From: an uncultured Eubacteriales bacterium
GTDB taxonomy: Bacteria > Bacillota > Clostridia > Oscillospirales > Acutalibacteraceae
Direction: 5' to 3'
DNA: 64,000 nucleotides
NCBI GenBank assembly: GCA_934728355.1
Contig: CAKVEA010000002.1
Coordinates: 62,001-126,000 of the forward strand
Shown: piece after piece, positions 46,209 through 56,235 of the stretch
Numbering within the stretch: the stretch's first letter is position 1
How the letters are laid out: the number at the start of each line of letters is the position of its first letter
Made by a program: the position numbers and the translations under genes
The notes under the pieces: generated by a model
Databases searched by the model: none
Seen by the model: only the letters and a program-made list of their open reading frames with translations
What the model was told of the DNA's origin: nothing

Positions 46209-46568
46209 ATGTACACACTCAAATTTATAAATAATCCTGATCTTCCTCTATTTAAATGTATAGTTGACGGCAGTAAAAAGGCCGAGGGGCGAATAGCATC
46301 CGACTATGTGAGAAAATTTAAAGTAGGGGAAGAACTTTTATTACAGGCTACCGGTGAATTTGTTGTTGTCAAGATAACTTATCTGAATTTTTATAATAGT
46401 TTCGAAGAAATGTTGAATACTGAAGGTTTTAAAAACATGATTCCTTTGGCTGAGAGTTTTGAAGATGCACTGAATGTTTATAAAGGTTTTCCTGGTTCCA
46501 AAAGGGTAAAAAGTATGGGTTGCTGCGCCATTGGAATAAAATATTTAAGAGGAAAATTGTTAAATTAA
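46209..46568 (+). CDS. ASCH-domain protein
   Basis: 119 residues. The ASCH fold is recognised by the N-terminal KFINNPDLPLFKCIVDGSKKAEGRIA, the central KVGEELLLQAT stretch and the C-terminal CCAIGIKYLRG. ASCH proteins bind RNA; some hydrolyse modified cytidines. I use ATG 46209 behind AGGTGA. It follows the two tRNAs and ends at a strong hairpin. Confidence 0.82.
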   Translation: MYTLKFINNPDLPLFKCIVDGSKKAEGRIASDYVRKFKVGEELLLQATGEFVVVKITYLNFYNSFEEMLNTEGFKNMIPLAESFEDALNVYKGFPGSKRVKSMGCCAIGIKYLRGKLLN

Positions 46569-46593
46569 TTCTTTTCTTATTTGATAGCAAGTT

Positions 46594-46629
46594 AATTTCT
46601 TCTGTTTTAGTGTTCAGAAGAAATTTTTT
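46594..46629 (+). terminator. Terminator after the ASCH gene
   Basis: AATTTCTTCTG and CAGAAGAAATT form an 11-bp stem followed by TTTTTATT. Confidence 0.8.
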
Positions 46630-46650
46630 ATTGAAATTTTTAAAAATTTA

Positions 46651-46680
46651 AAACCTCCCACAAAAATAAAAGTGGAAAGT
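46651..46680 (-). terminator. Terminator after nhaC
   Basis: On the minus strand AACTTTCCAC pairs with GTGGGAGGTT (two G-U pairs), followed by TTTAAATTTTT. Confidence 0.6.
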
Positions 46681-46691
46681 TTATTTGTTGC

Positions 46692-48134
46692 CTAAATTTG
46701 AAATATTAGAGCACTCACTACAAACATTACGGCTGAAATTCCAATTGAAGCCAAGCTATACGGCATTTGAGTTCTAACATGTTTCATTATCGGAACATCT
46801 GAAACAGCCGAAGAAAGAACAACAGTTTCTCCGAGCGGTGAAGCATTATCGCCTAAAGATCCCCCGGCTAAAACAGCTCCTATAACCAAAGGTAAAAAAG
46901 ATCCCGTTCCTATTGCGATAGGTACTGCTATAGGCATCAATAAGGACCACGTTCCCCATGCCGAACCTATAAAATACGAAATCACACATCCGATTAAAAA
47001 TATTAATGAAGGAATTAAGAAAGTTGGGATATTTTCGTTTATTTTAGATGCCAAAAAATTCGCAAACCCAAGCTTATCCATAATAGAAGATAAACCCCAA
47101 CTCATCACAAGAACAATAATAGGCTCAACAAGGTCTTTCCCACCAGACATAAAATGACTTTCTATTTCATTTAGAGGAATCTTTTGAAATAAATAGAAAA
47201 TTGACGTCAAAATAAGAGTCAAAGTACCCGACACCAAAATAGATTTTTCAAACTCTGTATTCATAATTGCATCAAAGAAATTTGGATTTTCATTTTTCCC
47301 TAAATACCAAAAGAAAAATACAGTAGAACATATAAGAAAAATAAGAGGAAGTATTAAATTAATGGTTCTGGGTTTAACTTTTTCTTGAAACTCACATTCT
47401 TCATGAGCATGGTGAGTAGATTCTTCATTATCTTTAAATTGTTTTTTACCTAAAAAAATACTTGTTTTGTTATCAAATCCAAGATTAAAAAATGTAACTC
47501 CTAAACTTATAGCGGTCATGATAATAGCATAAAAGTTGAAAGGAATACTTTCTAAAAATAAAGAATACGGAGATACACTTAAATTTGTTTCACTTAAGGA
47601 TAAAGCAATAAGACTAACAATATATCCCACATAAGTTGTTCCAAAAGGAATAAGTATTATTAGTAAACAAGAAGTAACATTAATTACATGTGCAAGTCTA
47701 TATTTATTTCCTCCTACTCTATCTGTTAATGCTTTTCCTATAGTTCCCGAAGATATAGCATGAAAACAACAGTCTATAAAAGTAAATAAACTTGAAATCC
47801 AAACGCAAATAAGCGCTCCCATTTCTGTTTTGACATATTTACTTGCAAAATTTGTAAATCCCTTTACCCCACCTGAAACCTTTATTATCTCTCCTAATGC
47901 TCCAAAAACAAAAAGAAACATAATTGTGCATACTCTTTCTTCATCTGCTACTTCATTAACAACAAAATTCACAGCTGTAACAATTCCGTTTATTATGTTA
48001 CCGTTTTCCAAAAGTATTCCACCAATAATTACTCCCAAAGCAATAGAAGGAATTATTTTTTTCGTAAACAAAGCAAGTGATATTACAAACACTGGTATTA
48101 ATATTGAAATTGCCCCATAATCCAAATAAATCAC
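46692..48134 (-). CDS. NhaC-family Na+/H+ antiporter
   Basis: 480 residues with about 11-12 hydrophobic segments. Typical stretches are SSLFTFIDCCFHAISSGTIG, GSAWGTWSLLMPIAVPIA and GGSLGDNASPLGETVVLSS. A His-rich loop (EESTHHAHEECEF) lies in the middle. NhaC-type carriers exchange Na+ for H+ or organic acids. GTG 48134 or TTG 48125 could be the start; AAAAGGA lies just upstream. Confidence 0.88.
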   Translation of the reverse strand: MIYLDYGAISILIPVFVISLALFTKKIIPSIALGVIIGGILLENGNIINGIVTAVNFVVNEVADEERVCTIMFLFVFGALGEIIKVSGGVKGFTNFASKYVKTEMGALICVWISSLFTFIDCCFHAISSGTIGKALTDRVGGNKYRLAHVINVTSCLLIILIPFGTTYVGYIVSLIALSLSETNLSVSPYSLFLESIPFNFYAIIMTAISLGVTFFNLGFDNKTSIFLGKKQFKDNEESTHHAHEECEFQEKVKPRTINLILPLIFLICSTVFFFWYLGKNENPNFFDAIMNTEFEKSILVSGTLTLILTSIFYLFQKIPLNEIESHFMSGGKDLVEPIIVLVMSWGLSSIMDKLGFANFLASKINENIPTFLIPSLIFLIGCVISYFIGSAWGTWSLLMPIAVPIAIGTGSFLPLVIGAVLAGGSLGDNASPLGETVVLSSAVSDVPIMKHVRTQMPYSLASIGISAVMFVVSALIFQI

Positions 48135-48221
48135 ATCCTTTTTTATACCATATCAATAATAGTATATACTTTTTTTACAAAAGTCAAGGATGTGAAATAT
48201 ATAATTTTTTAATTATCTTTT

Positions 48222-48770
48222 CTATTTATTAAGACAATCATCTATATTGTCTATAAGATTATTTGCTGTTTTATATGAGTATACACTAGGTATGTTCTCT
48301 ATAATTTCAAATGGATCACCTTCAATTATATGTTTTTCTGCTTTGGACAAAAATTCATTTTTTTGAGTATCTTTTTTACATTTTTGAGCTTTCTCATATG
48401 AATCTTTGACTTTTTTACATTCAACACTATATTTTTTCATAAATTCTTCTAATACTTTAAAGTTTTGAGCTAAATCTTTTATTTCGTCAGGCTTATAATT
48501 ATCTATTGACATCATTCTTTCATTTCTTAAATTTTTAATATCAATTTCAATTTCTTTATAAATTCCATCTGTATTGTTGCTGATTTTCTCATACAAAGCT
48601 TTCACTTTATTTTTTTCATTTTCCCAGCTAAAAGTACCTTTTTCTTTCTTTCTAGCAGTTCCCAAGTTTTTAATTAGTTTATTTAAATCTCCATACCCCT
48701 TCATACACTCTTGAGAATATTTTATTAGATTTGTGTATTTTTCTATTTCATTACTATACTCTCCATTCAT
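48222..48770 (-). CDS. Hypothetical helical protein (182 aa)
   Basis: Charged, lysine-rich and predicted all helical, with no signal peptide or membrane segment. Four cysteines are scattered. I recognise no family. It stands alone between nhaC and tRNA-Val, and its lower codon regularity and orphan status suggest accessory DNA. The ATG has only a weak site (AGAAAGAAGG) upstream. Confidence 0.6.
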   Translation of the reverse strand: MNGEYSNEIEKYTNLIKYSQECMKGYGDLNKLIKNLGTARKKEKGTFSWENEKNKVKALYEKISNNTDGIYKEIEIDIKNLRNERMMSIDNYKPDEIKDLAQNFKVLEEFMKKYSVECKKVKDSYEKAQKCKKDTQKNEFLSKAEKHIIEGDPFEIIENIPSVYSYKTANNLIDNIDDCLNK

Positions 48771-48901
48771 TTTATCAACCTTCTTTCTAAAATTTTATAC
48801 TAACTAATCGTACTATTATTTTTATTAATGTCAATACTTTTTATATAATTATCATATTTTTATTTGAAAAATTAAAAATTAAAATTTAACAAAAAACTAT
48901 A

Positions 48902-48929
48902 TTGTATAAACTTTGAAATATGGTATAAT
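48902..48929 (+). promoter_or_regulatory. Probable tRNA-Val promoter
   Basis: TTGTAT (48902-48907) and TATAAT (48924-48929) with a 16-base spacer, 13 bases before the tRNA. Confidence 0.6.
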
Positions 48930-48942
48930 TTAAATTGTATTC

Positions 48943-49019
48943 GGACGCATAGCTCAGCTGGTTAGAGCGTTCGCCTCACACGCGAGAGGTCAAGGGTTCG
49001 AGTCCCTTTGTGTCCACCA
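48943..49019 (+). tRNA. tRNA-Val (CAC)
   Basis: 77 bases with encoded CCA. Acceptor GGACGCA/TGTGTCC, anticodon stem TTCGC/GCGAG with loop CTCACAC, anticodon CAC. Followed by maf. Confidence 0.93.
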
Positions 49020-49045
49020 AGGTAAAATGTAAGGAAGTTGGAAAA

Positions 49046-49642
49046 ATGAGAGTAGTATTAGCATCTGGCTCTAAAACACGCAAGAAAATTCTTAGTCAGC
49101 TTTTGGGACTTGAGTGTGAAGTAATTAAGAGTACAGAAGAAGAGAAAAGTACTAAGTCCGAGTTATCTGAATATGTGATGGAACTTTCAAAGATAAAGGC
49201 TGATTCTGTTGCAAAACAACTCAGCGGAGAAAAATGTTTGATTATCGCTGCAGATACAATTGCCTGCATGGACAACAAAAAGTTTGAAAAACCAAAAAAT
49301 AAAGAAGAAGCATTTGAAAATATAAAAGAATTTAGCGGTAAAATCAACTATGCTCTGACGGGTGTTACTATAAAGGATTTGTATCAAAATAAGGAAATTA
49401 CATTTTTCGATAAAACAGAAGTGTATTTCAAGGACGTTGACGACGAAGATATAAGATGGTATGTGGACACCGACCCTTACATTTTGGAGCGTGCGGGATA
49501 TTCCATGGCAGACGGAAAAGCCTGTATATTTGTTGAAAAGATTGTTGGTGATTACTACAATATTATTGGGTTACCCATTGGAAAATTGTATGATAATTTA
49601 AAGCAATTGGGATACAGTATGAAAGACCTTAGATCTTGTTAG
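49046..49642 (+). CDS. Maf-family nucleotide pyrophosphatase
   Basis: 198 residues. Maf proteins hydrolyse dTTP/UTP or modified nucleotides. The motifs are MRVVLASGSKTRKKIL at the N-terminus, ADTIACMDNKKFEKPK and YSMADGKACIFVEKI near the end. ATG 49046 follows AAGGAAG; an in-frame ATG-like start inside the tRNA is not credible. Confidence 0.93.
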   Translation: MRVVLASGSKTRKKILSQLLGLECEVIKSTEEEKSTKSELSEYVMELSKIKADSVAKQLSGEKCLIIAADTIACMDNKKFEKPKNKEEAFENIKEFSGKINYALTGVTIKDLYQNKEITFFDKTEVYFKDVDDEDIRWYVDTDPYILERAGYSMADGKACIFVEKIVGDYYNIIGLPIGKLYDNLKQLGYSMKDLRSC

Positions 49643-49739
49643 AATTAAGTCTTAAAGAGTTTTTATTATGTTTATCATAATAGAAGCTTTTTATTATAGT
49701 GAAACTTTTTATAGTATAGATATTGAAGGGGTTTTAGGA

Positions 49740-50771
49740 TTGAAAATATTAGTTGGTATGAGCGGAGGAGTCGACAGTTCGGTTTCTGCTTCATTACTTT
49801 TAGAAAAAGGCTACGAAGTTATAGGCGTTACACTTAAATTGGTAGAAAGTTCAAATGAAGATTTTATTTCAGACGCAAAAGAAGTTGCAAAAATTTTAGG
49901 TATAGAACATCATGTTCTTGATTTACGAAGGGAATTTTCAAAAGAAGTCGAAGATTACTTTGCCAAAGAATATCTAGAAGGGCGTACTCCAAATCCTTGT
50001 GCAATGTGTAATCCAAAAATAAAATTTGGTCTAATGCTTGATTATGCACTAAGTTTGGGATGTACACATTTAGCTACAGGACATTATGCTAAAGTAATTT
50101 ATGATGAAACCACAAATAAATGGCTACTCAAAAAATCAGATAATTTCAAAGATCAAAGCTACTTTCTTTATAAGCTTAATCAATTTCAACTTTCCCATGC
50201 TATTTTCCCGCTTTCAAAATTCGAAAAATCCGAAGTAAGAAATATTGCAGAAAAATATAATTTACCGGTTGCCAAAAAAAGCGAAAGTCAGGACATATGC
50301 TTTGTAAAAAATGAAACACACGCTCAATTTATCGAAAGATATAAATCAATCACTTCACCTAGCGGAAATTTTATGGATATTTATGGAAATACTTTAGGTA
50401 AACACAAAGGAATAATAAATTATACAGTCGGTCAAAGACGACATTTAGGAATTGCTCTCGGAGAACATGTTTATGTTAAAAAAATTTATCCTGAAACAAA
50501 TTCTATTATTTTAGGAAATAAAGAATCCGGAAAAACAAATTGTCTTTTAGCTCGAGATTTAAATCTCATTTCAGTCGATTACATCCCGCAAGAAGGATTA
50601 AAAGCTTTTGCAAAAATAAGGTCAAGAGCTAAAGAAATAGAATGCAAAATTTACCCGGGTGAAAAAATAAAAGTTGTATTTTCTGAAGATATATACTTTC
50701 CTGCACCCGGACAATCAATAGTTTTTTATGATGAAAAAGGATTTGTAATTGGTGGAGGAATTATTTGCTGA
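49740..50771 (+). CDS. mnmA: tRNA-specific 2-thiouridylase
   Basis: It thiolates U34 of Lys, Glu and Gln tRNAs. P-loop GMSGGVDSS, first cysteine in TPNPCAMCN, GHYAKV, and second cysteine in KSESQDICFV. The C-terminal domain runs to the end. 343 residues from the TTG at 49740 (GAAGGGG upstream). The upstream extension in frame (MFIIIEAFYY...) is not family sequence. Confidence 0.95.
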   Translation: MKILVGMSGGVDSSVSASLLLEKGYEVIGVTLKLVESSNEDFISDAKEVAKILGIEHHVLDLRREFSKEVEDYFAKEYLEGRTPNPCAMCNPKIKFGLMLDYALSLGCTHLATGHYAKVIYDETTNKWLLKKSDNFKDQSYFLYKLNQFQLSHAIFPLSKFEKSEVRNIAEKYNLPVAKKSESQDICFVKNETHAQFIERYKSITSPSGNFMDIYGNTLGKHKGIINYTVGQRRHLGIALGEHVYVKKIYPETNSIILGNKESGKTNCLLARDLNLISVDYIPQEGLKAFAKIRSRAKEIECKIYPGEKIKVVFSEDIYFPAPGQSIVFYDEKGFVIGGGIIC

Positions 50772-50788
50772 GTTTTTAAACTCTTAAA

Positions 50789-51703
50789 TTACTCTCCCAT
50801 TACCCATCCATAGATAAATTTGCTTATGCTGCCAATATTTGATGCTATAATCGTTCCTAAAAATAATAAACCGCTTTTTACTGTTACCGATTTAACCCAA
50901 CTTTCTATATTGGAAATAAGAGAATCGTCTGAAGGTGCTGTATGCTTTGCTTCTTTTAATATATTTTTACCCGTTTGAAGTCTTCTATTAAGCCCGGTTA
51001 TTTTCGCATTTAATCGTGTTCTGCATGCTGCATACTGTTGTGCAAGATTTATTTTATTGGCATTAGCACCAGACTTACTAATTTCCTTTTTTGCTTTTTC
51101 CTCTAAGTTTGCCAGACCTTTTTTAGACACATCAAGTAAGCCACTGTATTTACCTTCTATTTCTTTCGCTTCTTTAGGAGAAATATCCCCTTTCTTTAAA
51201 TTCAATACAGTTTTTTCTATTTCCTCACAAGCATCGGAACATGATATACCTCTTCCCGAACTTTTTTTAGATATGGTAAGGTATTGACCGGTATATTCTT
51301 TATTAAGACCGTATTTACCTTCAATACGTTTAGATTCAAGCATTCCAACAAATGTTAAAGATGCACTAATATCTTCCTTCAACTGCGAAAGAGATGGGCA
51401 AACACTTACTGATAAATTTCTCACATTTAACTCACCACGAAATTCGTCTGTAAGATATTCAAGCTCTTCTAAATTTTTTTTCAAATCTTTCAAAGGTTTT
51501 TTCAGCTCTTTAACAAAATTTCCTTCATCTTCAGCTATTTTTTTATAAATTTCCTTCCTGGTTTGAAGTTTATCTCCATGTGCTTTTATTTCATTCGAAA
51601 GATTTTTTAAACTAGTAATTAATTTTTCTACTTTTTTAGTATTACTTTTTGATGTATCGGATATTTTTTTTGATTTCGCTCCAATATTTATAAATTTTGG
51701 CAT
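50789..51703 (-). CDS. Hypothetical helical protein with C-terminal membrane segment (304 aa)
   Basis: Mostly helical and lysine-rich, with heptad-like stretches (KKVEKLITSLKNLSNEIK). The last about 35 residues hold one membrane segment (about 275-293, GLLFLGTIIASNIGSISKFI). Two short segments resemble each other: KRIEGKYGLNKEYTGQYL and KEIEGKYSGLLDVSKKGL. No signal peptide and no family recognised. It is a lone gene between mnmA and groESL; a host-interaction or membrane-tethering role would be guesswork. Confidence 0.65.
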   Translation of the reverse strand: MPKFINIGAKSKKISDTSKSNTKKVEKLITSLKNLSNEIKAHGDKLQTRKEIYKKIAEDEGNFVKELKKPLKDLKKNLEELEYLTDEFRGELNVRNLSVSVCPSLSQLKEDISASLTFVGMLESKRIEGKYGLNKEYTGQYLTISKKSSGRGISCSDACEEIEKTVLNLKKGDISPKEAKEIEGKYSGLLDVSKKGLANLEEKAKKEISKSGANANKINLAQQYAACRTRLNAKITGLNRRLQTGKNILKEAKHTAPSDDSLISNIESWVKSVTVKSGLLFLGTIIASNIGSISKFIYGWVMGE

Positions 51704-51895
51704 ATAAACTCTCCTTTCAAGTTTCAGTATTATAAATATATAACTTTACTGTACAATTTTCTCATATTTTATAAAAATGTCAACAATAAAATGTGAAATA
51801 AATCAAAAATAATAATGTCTGCATAACATTTAAACTAGTTTTTAATATTAAAAATATATTAATTTGTGCAATTATACAATATTTAAATATATCTA

Positions 51896-51924
51896 TTGAT
51901 TTTTACAACCGGTGATAATAAAAT
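51896..51924 (+). promoter_or_regulatory. groESL promoter
   Basis: TTGATT (51896-51901), a 17-base spacer and TAAAAT (51919-51924), immediately before the CIRCE element. Confidence 0.7.
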
Positions 51925-51929
51925 AAACA

Positions 51930-51956
51930 TTAGCACTCGATATGTAAGACTGCTAA
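51930..51956 (+). promoter_or_regulatory. CIRCE element (HrcA operator)
   Basis: TTAGCACTC (51930-51938), 9 bases, then GACTGCTAA (51948-51956). It matches the CIRCE consensus with one mismatch in the right arm. It sits just past the -10, as expected for HrcA repression. hrcA itself is not in the window. Confidence 0.93.
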
Positions 51957-51986
51957 AAATTAAATTAGTCTAAGGAGGCTTTTAAC

Positions 51987-52274
51987 ATGGCAACTATTAA
52001 TCCTATTTTAGACAAAGTTGTAGTTAAAGTTAAAAAAGCAGAAAAATCAATGCAGGGAGGAATACTTTTAGCAAGTTCTTCCAAAGAGCAACCTTTGACA
52101 GCTAGTGTAATAGCAAGAGGACCTGGTGGAATGATAGACGGTAAAGAAGTAAAAATGTATGTAAACAGTGGAGATACTGTTTTAATTCCAAGACATACAG
52201 GAACAGAATTTACGCTTGAAGGTAAAGAATATATAATAATACGTCAAGCAGATATACTTGCAATAATTGCTTAG
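51987..52274 (+). CDS. groES: Co-chaperonin GroES
   Basis: 95 residues; caps the GroEL chamber. NPILDKVVVKVKKAEKSMQGGILL carries the N-terminal strand and the start of the mobile loop, and the end IIRQADILAII is normal. AAGGAGG precedes the ATG. Confidence 0.97.
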   Translation: MATINPILDKVVVKVKKAEKSMQGGILLASSSKEQPLTASVIARGPGGMIDGKEVKMYVNSGDTVLIPRHTGTEFTLEGKEYIIIRQADILAIIA

Positions 52275-52283
52275 AAAATGTAA

Positions 52284-53930
<1,647 letters not shown>

Positions 53931-53936
53931 TAAAAA

Positions 53937-53958
53937 CAGCTCCCATTTTTGGGAGCTG
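53937..53958. terminator. Hairpin between groEL and the holin-like gene
   Basis: CAGCTCCCA and TGGGAGCTG form a 9-bp stem. On the minus strand it is followed by TTTTTATT, so it probably ends the amidase/holin pair as well as groESL. Confidence 0.8.
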
Positions 53959-53964
53959 AAATTT

Positions 53965-54243
53965 CTATATATTAGAAATTTTATTAAGTAAATCAAAAAT
54001 GTAGTTACTTCCGCGAGAAATTAAAATTCCGGTCAAAGTACTTCCGACATAAGGAATTGAAGATTCCAAACCTAAATGTTTAGGCAAATCAATCTTGTAA
54101 GACAAAGATATAATTACTCCTAAAATTAAACTGAAAATCATCTGCCAGGGAGTATTCCCCGAAATAAAAAATTCATTAAAATAAGTAACAATTCCTTCAA
54201 TTAATATTGCAACCATAATCATTTTATACATATATTTGTTCAT
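53965..54243 (-). CDS. Small holin-like membrane protein
   Basis: 92 residues with two or three hydrophobic segments (about 5-20, 35-48 and 66-78). The size, topology and the ATGA overlap with an upstream amidase gene resemble a holin-endolysin cassette. I do not recognise a defined holin family, so an ordinary membrane protein is possible. Confidence 0.6.
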   Translation of the reverse strand: MNKYMYKMIMVAILIEGIVTYFNEFFISGNTPWQMIFSLILGVIISLSYKIDLPKHLGLESSIPYVGSTLTGILISRGSNYIFDLLNKISNI

Positions 54244-54908
54244 ATCTGTACCTCTTTTATAAAAGCATCGGTAAAACCTAAATTTTTGGCTTTTTGTAGG
54301 CAGCTTTCAGCATTTGATTTTTCTTTAAATGCCCCGACTTGAATACTGTAAAGTTTGTTCAAATTTTCTGAAAAATCACTTTTATAAGTAACCTCATAAT
54401 AATCACAAACACCTTTGCAAATGGCTTCACCAATAGGTTTTACACTACTTATAATCCAGCTTGCTCCCTCTTCGGTATCATGAAACTCACATTCTACATA
54501 AACCGCAACCGCCTTAGTTGAATTTAATTCGGCAAGTTCTTTATTTATCCTCAAGCTATAATCAGGACCAGGAGAAATAGGTGCAACAGCATTTAAAATA
54601 GAGTTTCCTGCCTTTTTGTTTTCAATACTGTTATTGTAAATCATAACAAGTGTTCCGCCTAAAGTTTGCCCATTAAAAGCATTAGTATGGATTGAAATAT
54701 GTAAGTCCGCATTCCAAGTATTACTTTCATTAATACTTTTAGTTACGGATTGTCCTTTGAAAGCTTTTTTTACTTCAAAACCACATCTTTCAAGAGCTAT
54801 TTTCGCAAACTCTGATATTTTATTACACTGCTCTTGTTCATTTGTGTTGCCTATTGTATAAATGTTGTTTACTTGGCAACTCGGACTCAAATATATTTTT
54901 TTGCTCAT
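54240..54908 (-). CDS. N-acetylmuramoyl-L-alanine amidase (Amidase_3) with SPOR-like domain, no signal peptide
   Basis: 222 residues. The Amidase_3 domain covers about 1-170: LHISIHTNAFNGQ with the zinc-binding His, and VECEFHDTEEGASWI with the catalytic Glu. The last about 40 residues (LYSIQVGAFKEKSNAESCLQ) are a SPOR-type peptidoglycan-binding domain. It starts MSKKIYLSPS and has no export signal, like phage endolysins released by a holin. AAAGGAG precedes the ATG. It overlaps the holin-like gene. Confidence 0.88.
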   Translation of the reverse strand: MSKKIYLSPSCQVNNIYTIGNTNEQEQCNKISEFAKIALERCGFEVKKAFKGQSVTKSINESNTWNADLHISIHTNAFNGQTLGGTLVMIYNNSIENKKAGNSILNAVAPISPGPDYSLRINKELAELNSTKAVAVYVECEFHDTEEGASWIISSVKPIGEAICKGVCDYYEVTYKSDFSENLNKLYSIQVGAFKEKSNAESCLQKAKNLGFTDAFIKEVQI

Positions 54909-55017
54909 TTAAAAATCTCCTTTCAATATACTTTTAAAAATCTATGTTTATTGCTCTTGAAAAGTAAAGATTGTATAAAAAGTCTTGTAAACCTTTAGAA
55001 AGTTTAGTATAATAACA

Positions 55018-55057
55018 AAAGACCAGTCATGCTGTCATATGACAACCGACTGATCTT
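55018..55057 (-). terminator. Hairpin after tRNA-Leu
   Basis: On the minus strand AAGATCAGTC...GTCATATGAC...GACTGGTCTT folds into a long imperfect hairpin followed by TTTTGTTATT, directly after the tRNA. Confidence 0.65.
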
Positions 55058-55060
55058 GAA

Positions 55061-55145
55061 TGGTACGGGTGACAGGACTCGAACCTGCAAAGCATAAACC
55101 ACTAGGACCTAAACCTAGCGCGTCTACCAATTCCGCCACACCCGC
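55061..55145 (-). tRNA. tRNA-Leu (TAG)
   Basis: 85 bases with encoded CCA and a long variable arm. Acceptor GCGGGTG/CACCCGT, anticodon stem CTAGG/CCTAG with loop TTTAGGT, anticodon TAG. Confidence 0.95.
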
Positions 55146-55242
55146 TGACTGATATTCCCATTATATCATATAATTATTTTTTTGCAAGGATAAAATTAAT
55201 AAATAAAAAATATTTTCTTTTATATAATTACAAGAATTATAT

Positions 55243-55319
55243 CCGCCCGTAGCGAAGTTGGATATCGCAGCAGATTCCGATTCTGAAGGTCGGGGGTTCG
55301 AATCCCTCCGGGCGGACCA
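55243..55319 (+). tRNA. tRNA-Arg (CCG)
   Basis: 77 bases with encoded CCA. Acceptor CCGCCCG/CGGGCGG, anticodon loop TTCCGAT, anticodon CCG. The anticodon stem has one mismatch at its outer pair. A TATAAT at 55223-55228 lies upstream. Confidence 0.93.
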
Positions 55320-55320
55320 G

Positions 55321-55357
55321 AAAAAATCGATTAGTGTGTACACCAATCGATTTTTTA
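55321..55357. terminator. Terminator after tRNA-Arg
   Basis: AAAAAATCGATT...GTGT/ACAC...AATCGATTTTTT makes a long near-perfect stem with A and T runs on both sides, active in either direction. Confidence 0.85.
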
Positions 55358-55359
55358 TT

Positions 55360-55571
55360 TTACATCCATCTGTCCGGTTCATTGCATAATTCTTGTAATT
55401 CTTTAAAAAACATGCTCACATGATAACCGTCACAAGTTGCATGATAAGCCGATATAGAAACGTAGAATCAATATTCAAAGTCATATTGATTTTACAACGG
55501 TTTTTTGTAGTAAACCAATTACAATTATTTTTTCTGCTCCAAGTTTCTAAATCTATTTTAGTAAAGTTTAT
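55360..55571 (-). pseudogene. Chloramphenicol acetyltransferase remnant (large internal deletion)
   Basis: The minus strand first reads NFTKIDLETWSRKN...CKINMTLNID, the N-terminal sequence of CAT enzymes. A frame change near 55460 leads into SAYHATCDGYHVSMFFKEL, then NEPDRWM and TAA at 55360. This is the CAT C-terminus with the catalytic H-x-x-x-D-G motif. About 140 of the usual 215 residues are missing and the two ends are in different frames. The N-terminal part begins with ATA where CAT has ATG (55571). Non-functional; a decayed resistance or acyltransferase gene beside a tRNA. Confidence 0.85.
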
Positions 55572-56105
55572 TTTTAATTTTCTTCCTTTTATCGACGTGT
55601 GATAATTATAAATATATACTATGTATTTGTCCACATTGTAATTGGCTCAAATCCACATTATTACTGAGTTTATTCAAGTTCCTAATGGTTATTCAAACCA
55701 TAGTTTAATACAGATATTTAGCCAAGTACTATTGGGTATTAGTTATATTTAGAAGTGAATTTATCTAAAATCCCAGTTTTTATGCTTTGCCATATTAGAA
55801 TCTACCATGTTTTCAGTTAAATCTTTTTTTATCTTAATTATGTACTTCTGTTTAATTTTAACATTACTATACTAAATATTAAATTTTACGATATAATTTC
55901 CACAAATAATGTTTTTAAACCAATAGAAAAGTAAGTATATTCAAACCTACATTTTTCTATTTTATCTATAGTGCTACACATATAGTGTTCTGTATAATTT
56001 TCAGTTTACCAAACCTAAAAAAATGTTTCGGTATATTAAATATTTCTTTTTAATGTACTTTCCTTATCAACTATACATACTTTTTATTCTTTTATAAAAC
56101 TTCAA
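55572..56105. other. Gene-free stretch
   Basis: About 530 AT-rich bases with short frames only. I see no gene, tRNA or hairpin. Probably further decayed DNA flanking the CAT remnant. Confidence 0.6.
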
Positions 56106-56131
56106 AAAAGAACTCCCGAAGGAGTTCTTTC
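56106..56131. terminator. Terminator after the rlmD-like gene
   Basis: AAAGAACTCC and GGAGTTCTTT form a 10-bp stem with a CGAA loop; symmetric, so usable on both strands. Confidence 0.8.
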
Positions 56132-56235
56132 TGTTGTGTGTGTCATATAAGAATATGCTTGTTTATTTTATTACATATTTCCATCTTGTTTTATGCATTT
56201 GTTACATCCAGCTTTATAACATGTAAAGATTCACA

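Noticed and set aside
55161..55382. Minus-strand frame across tRNA-Arg reading SARRDSNPRPSES
   Set aside because: This is the well-known artefact produced by translating the antisense of a tRNA.
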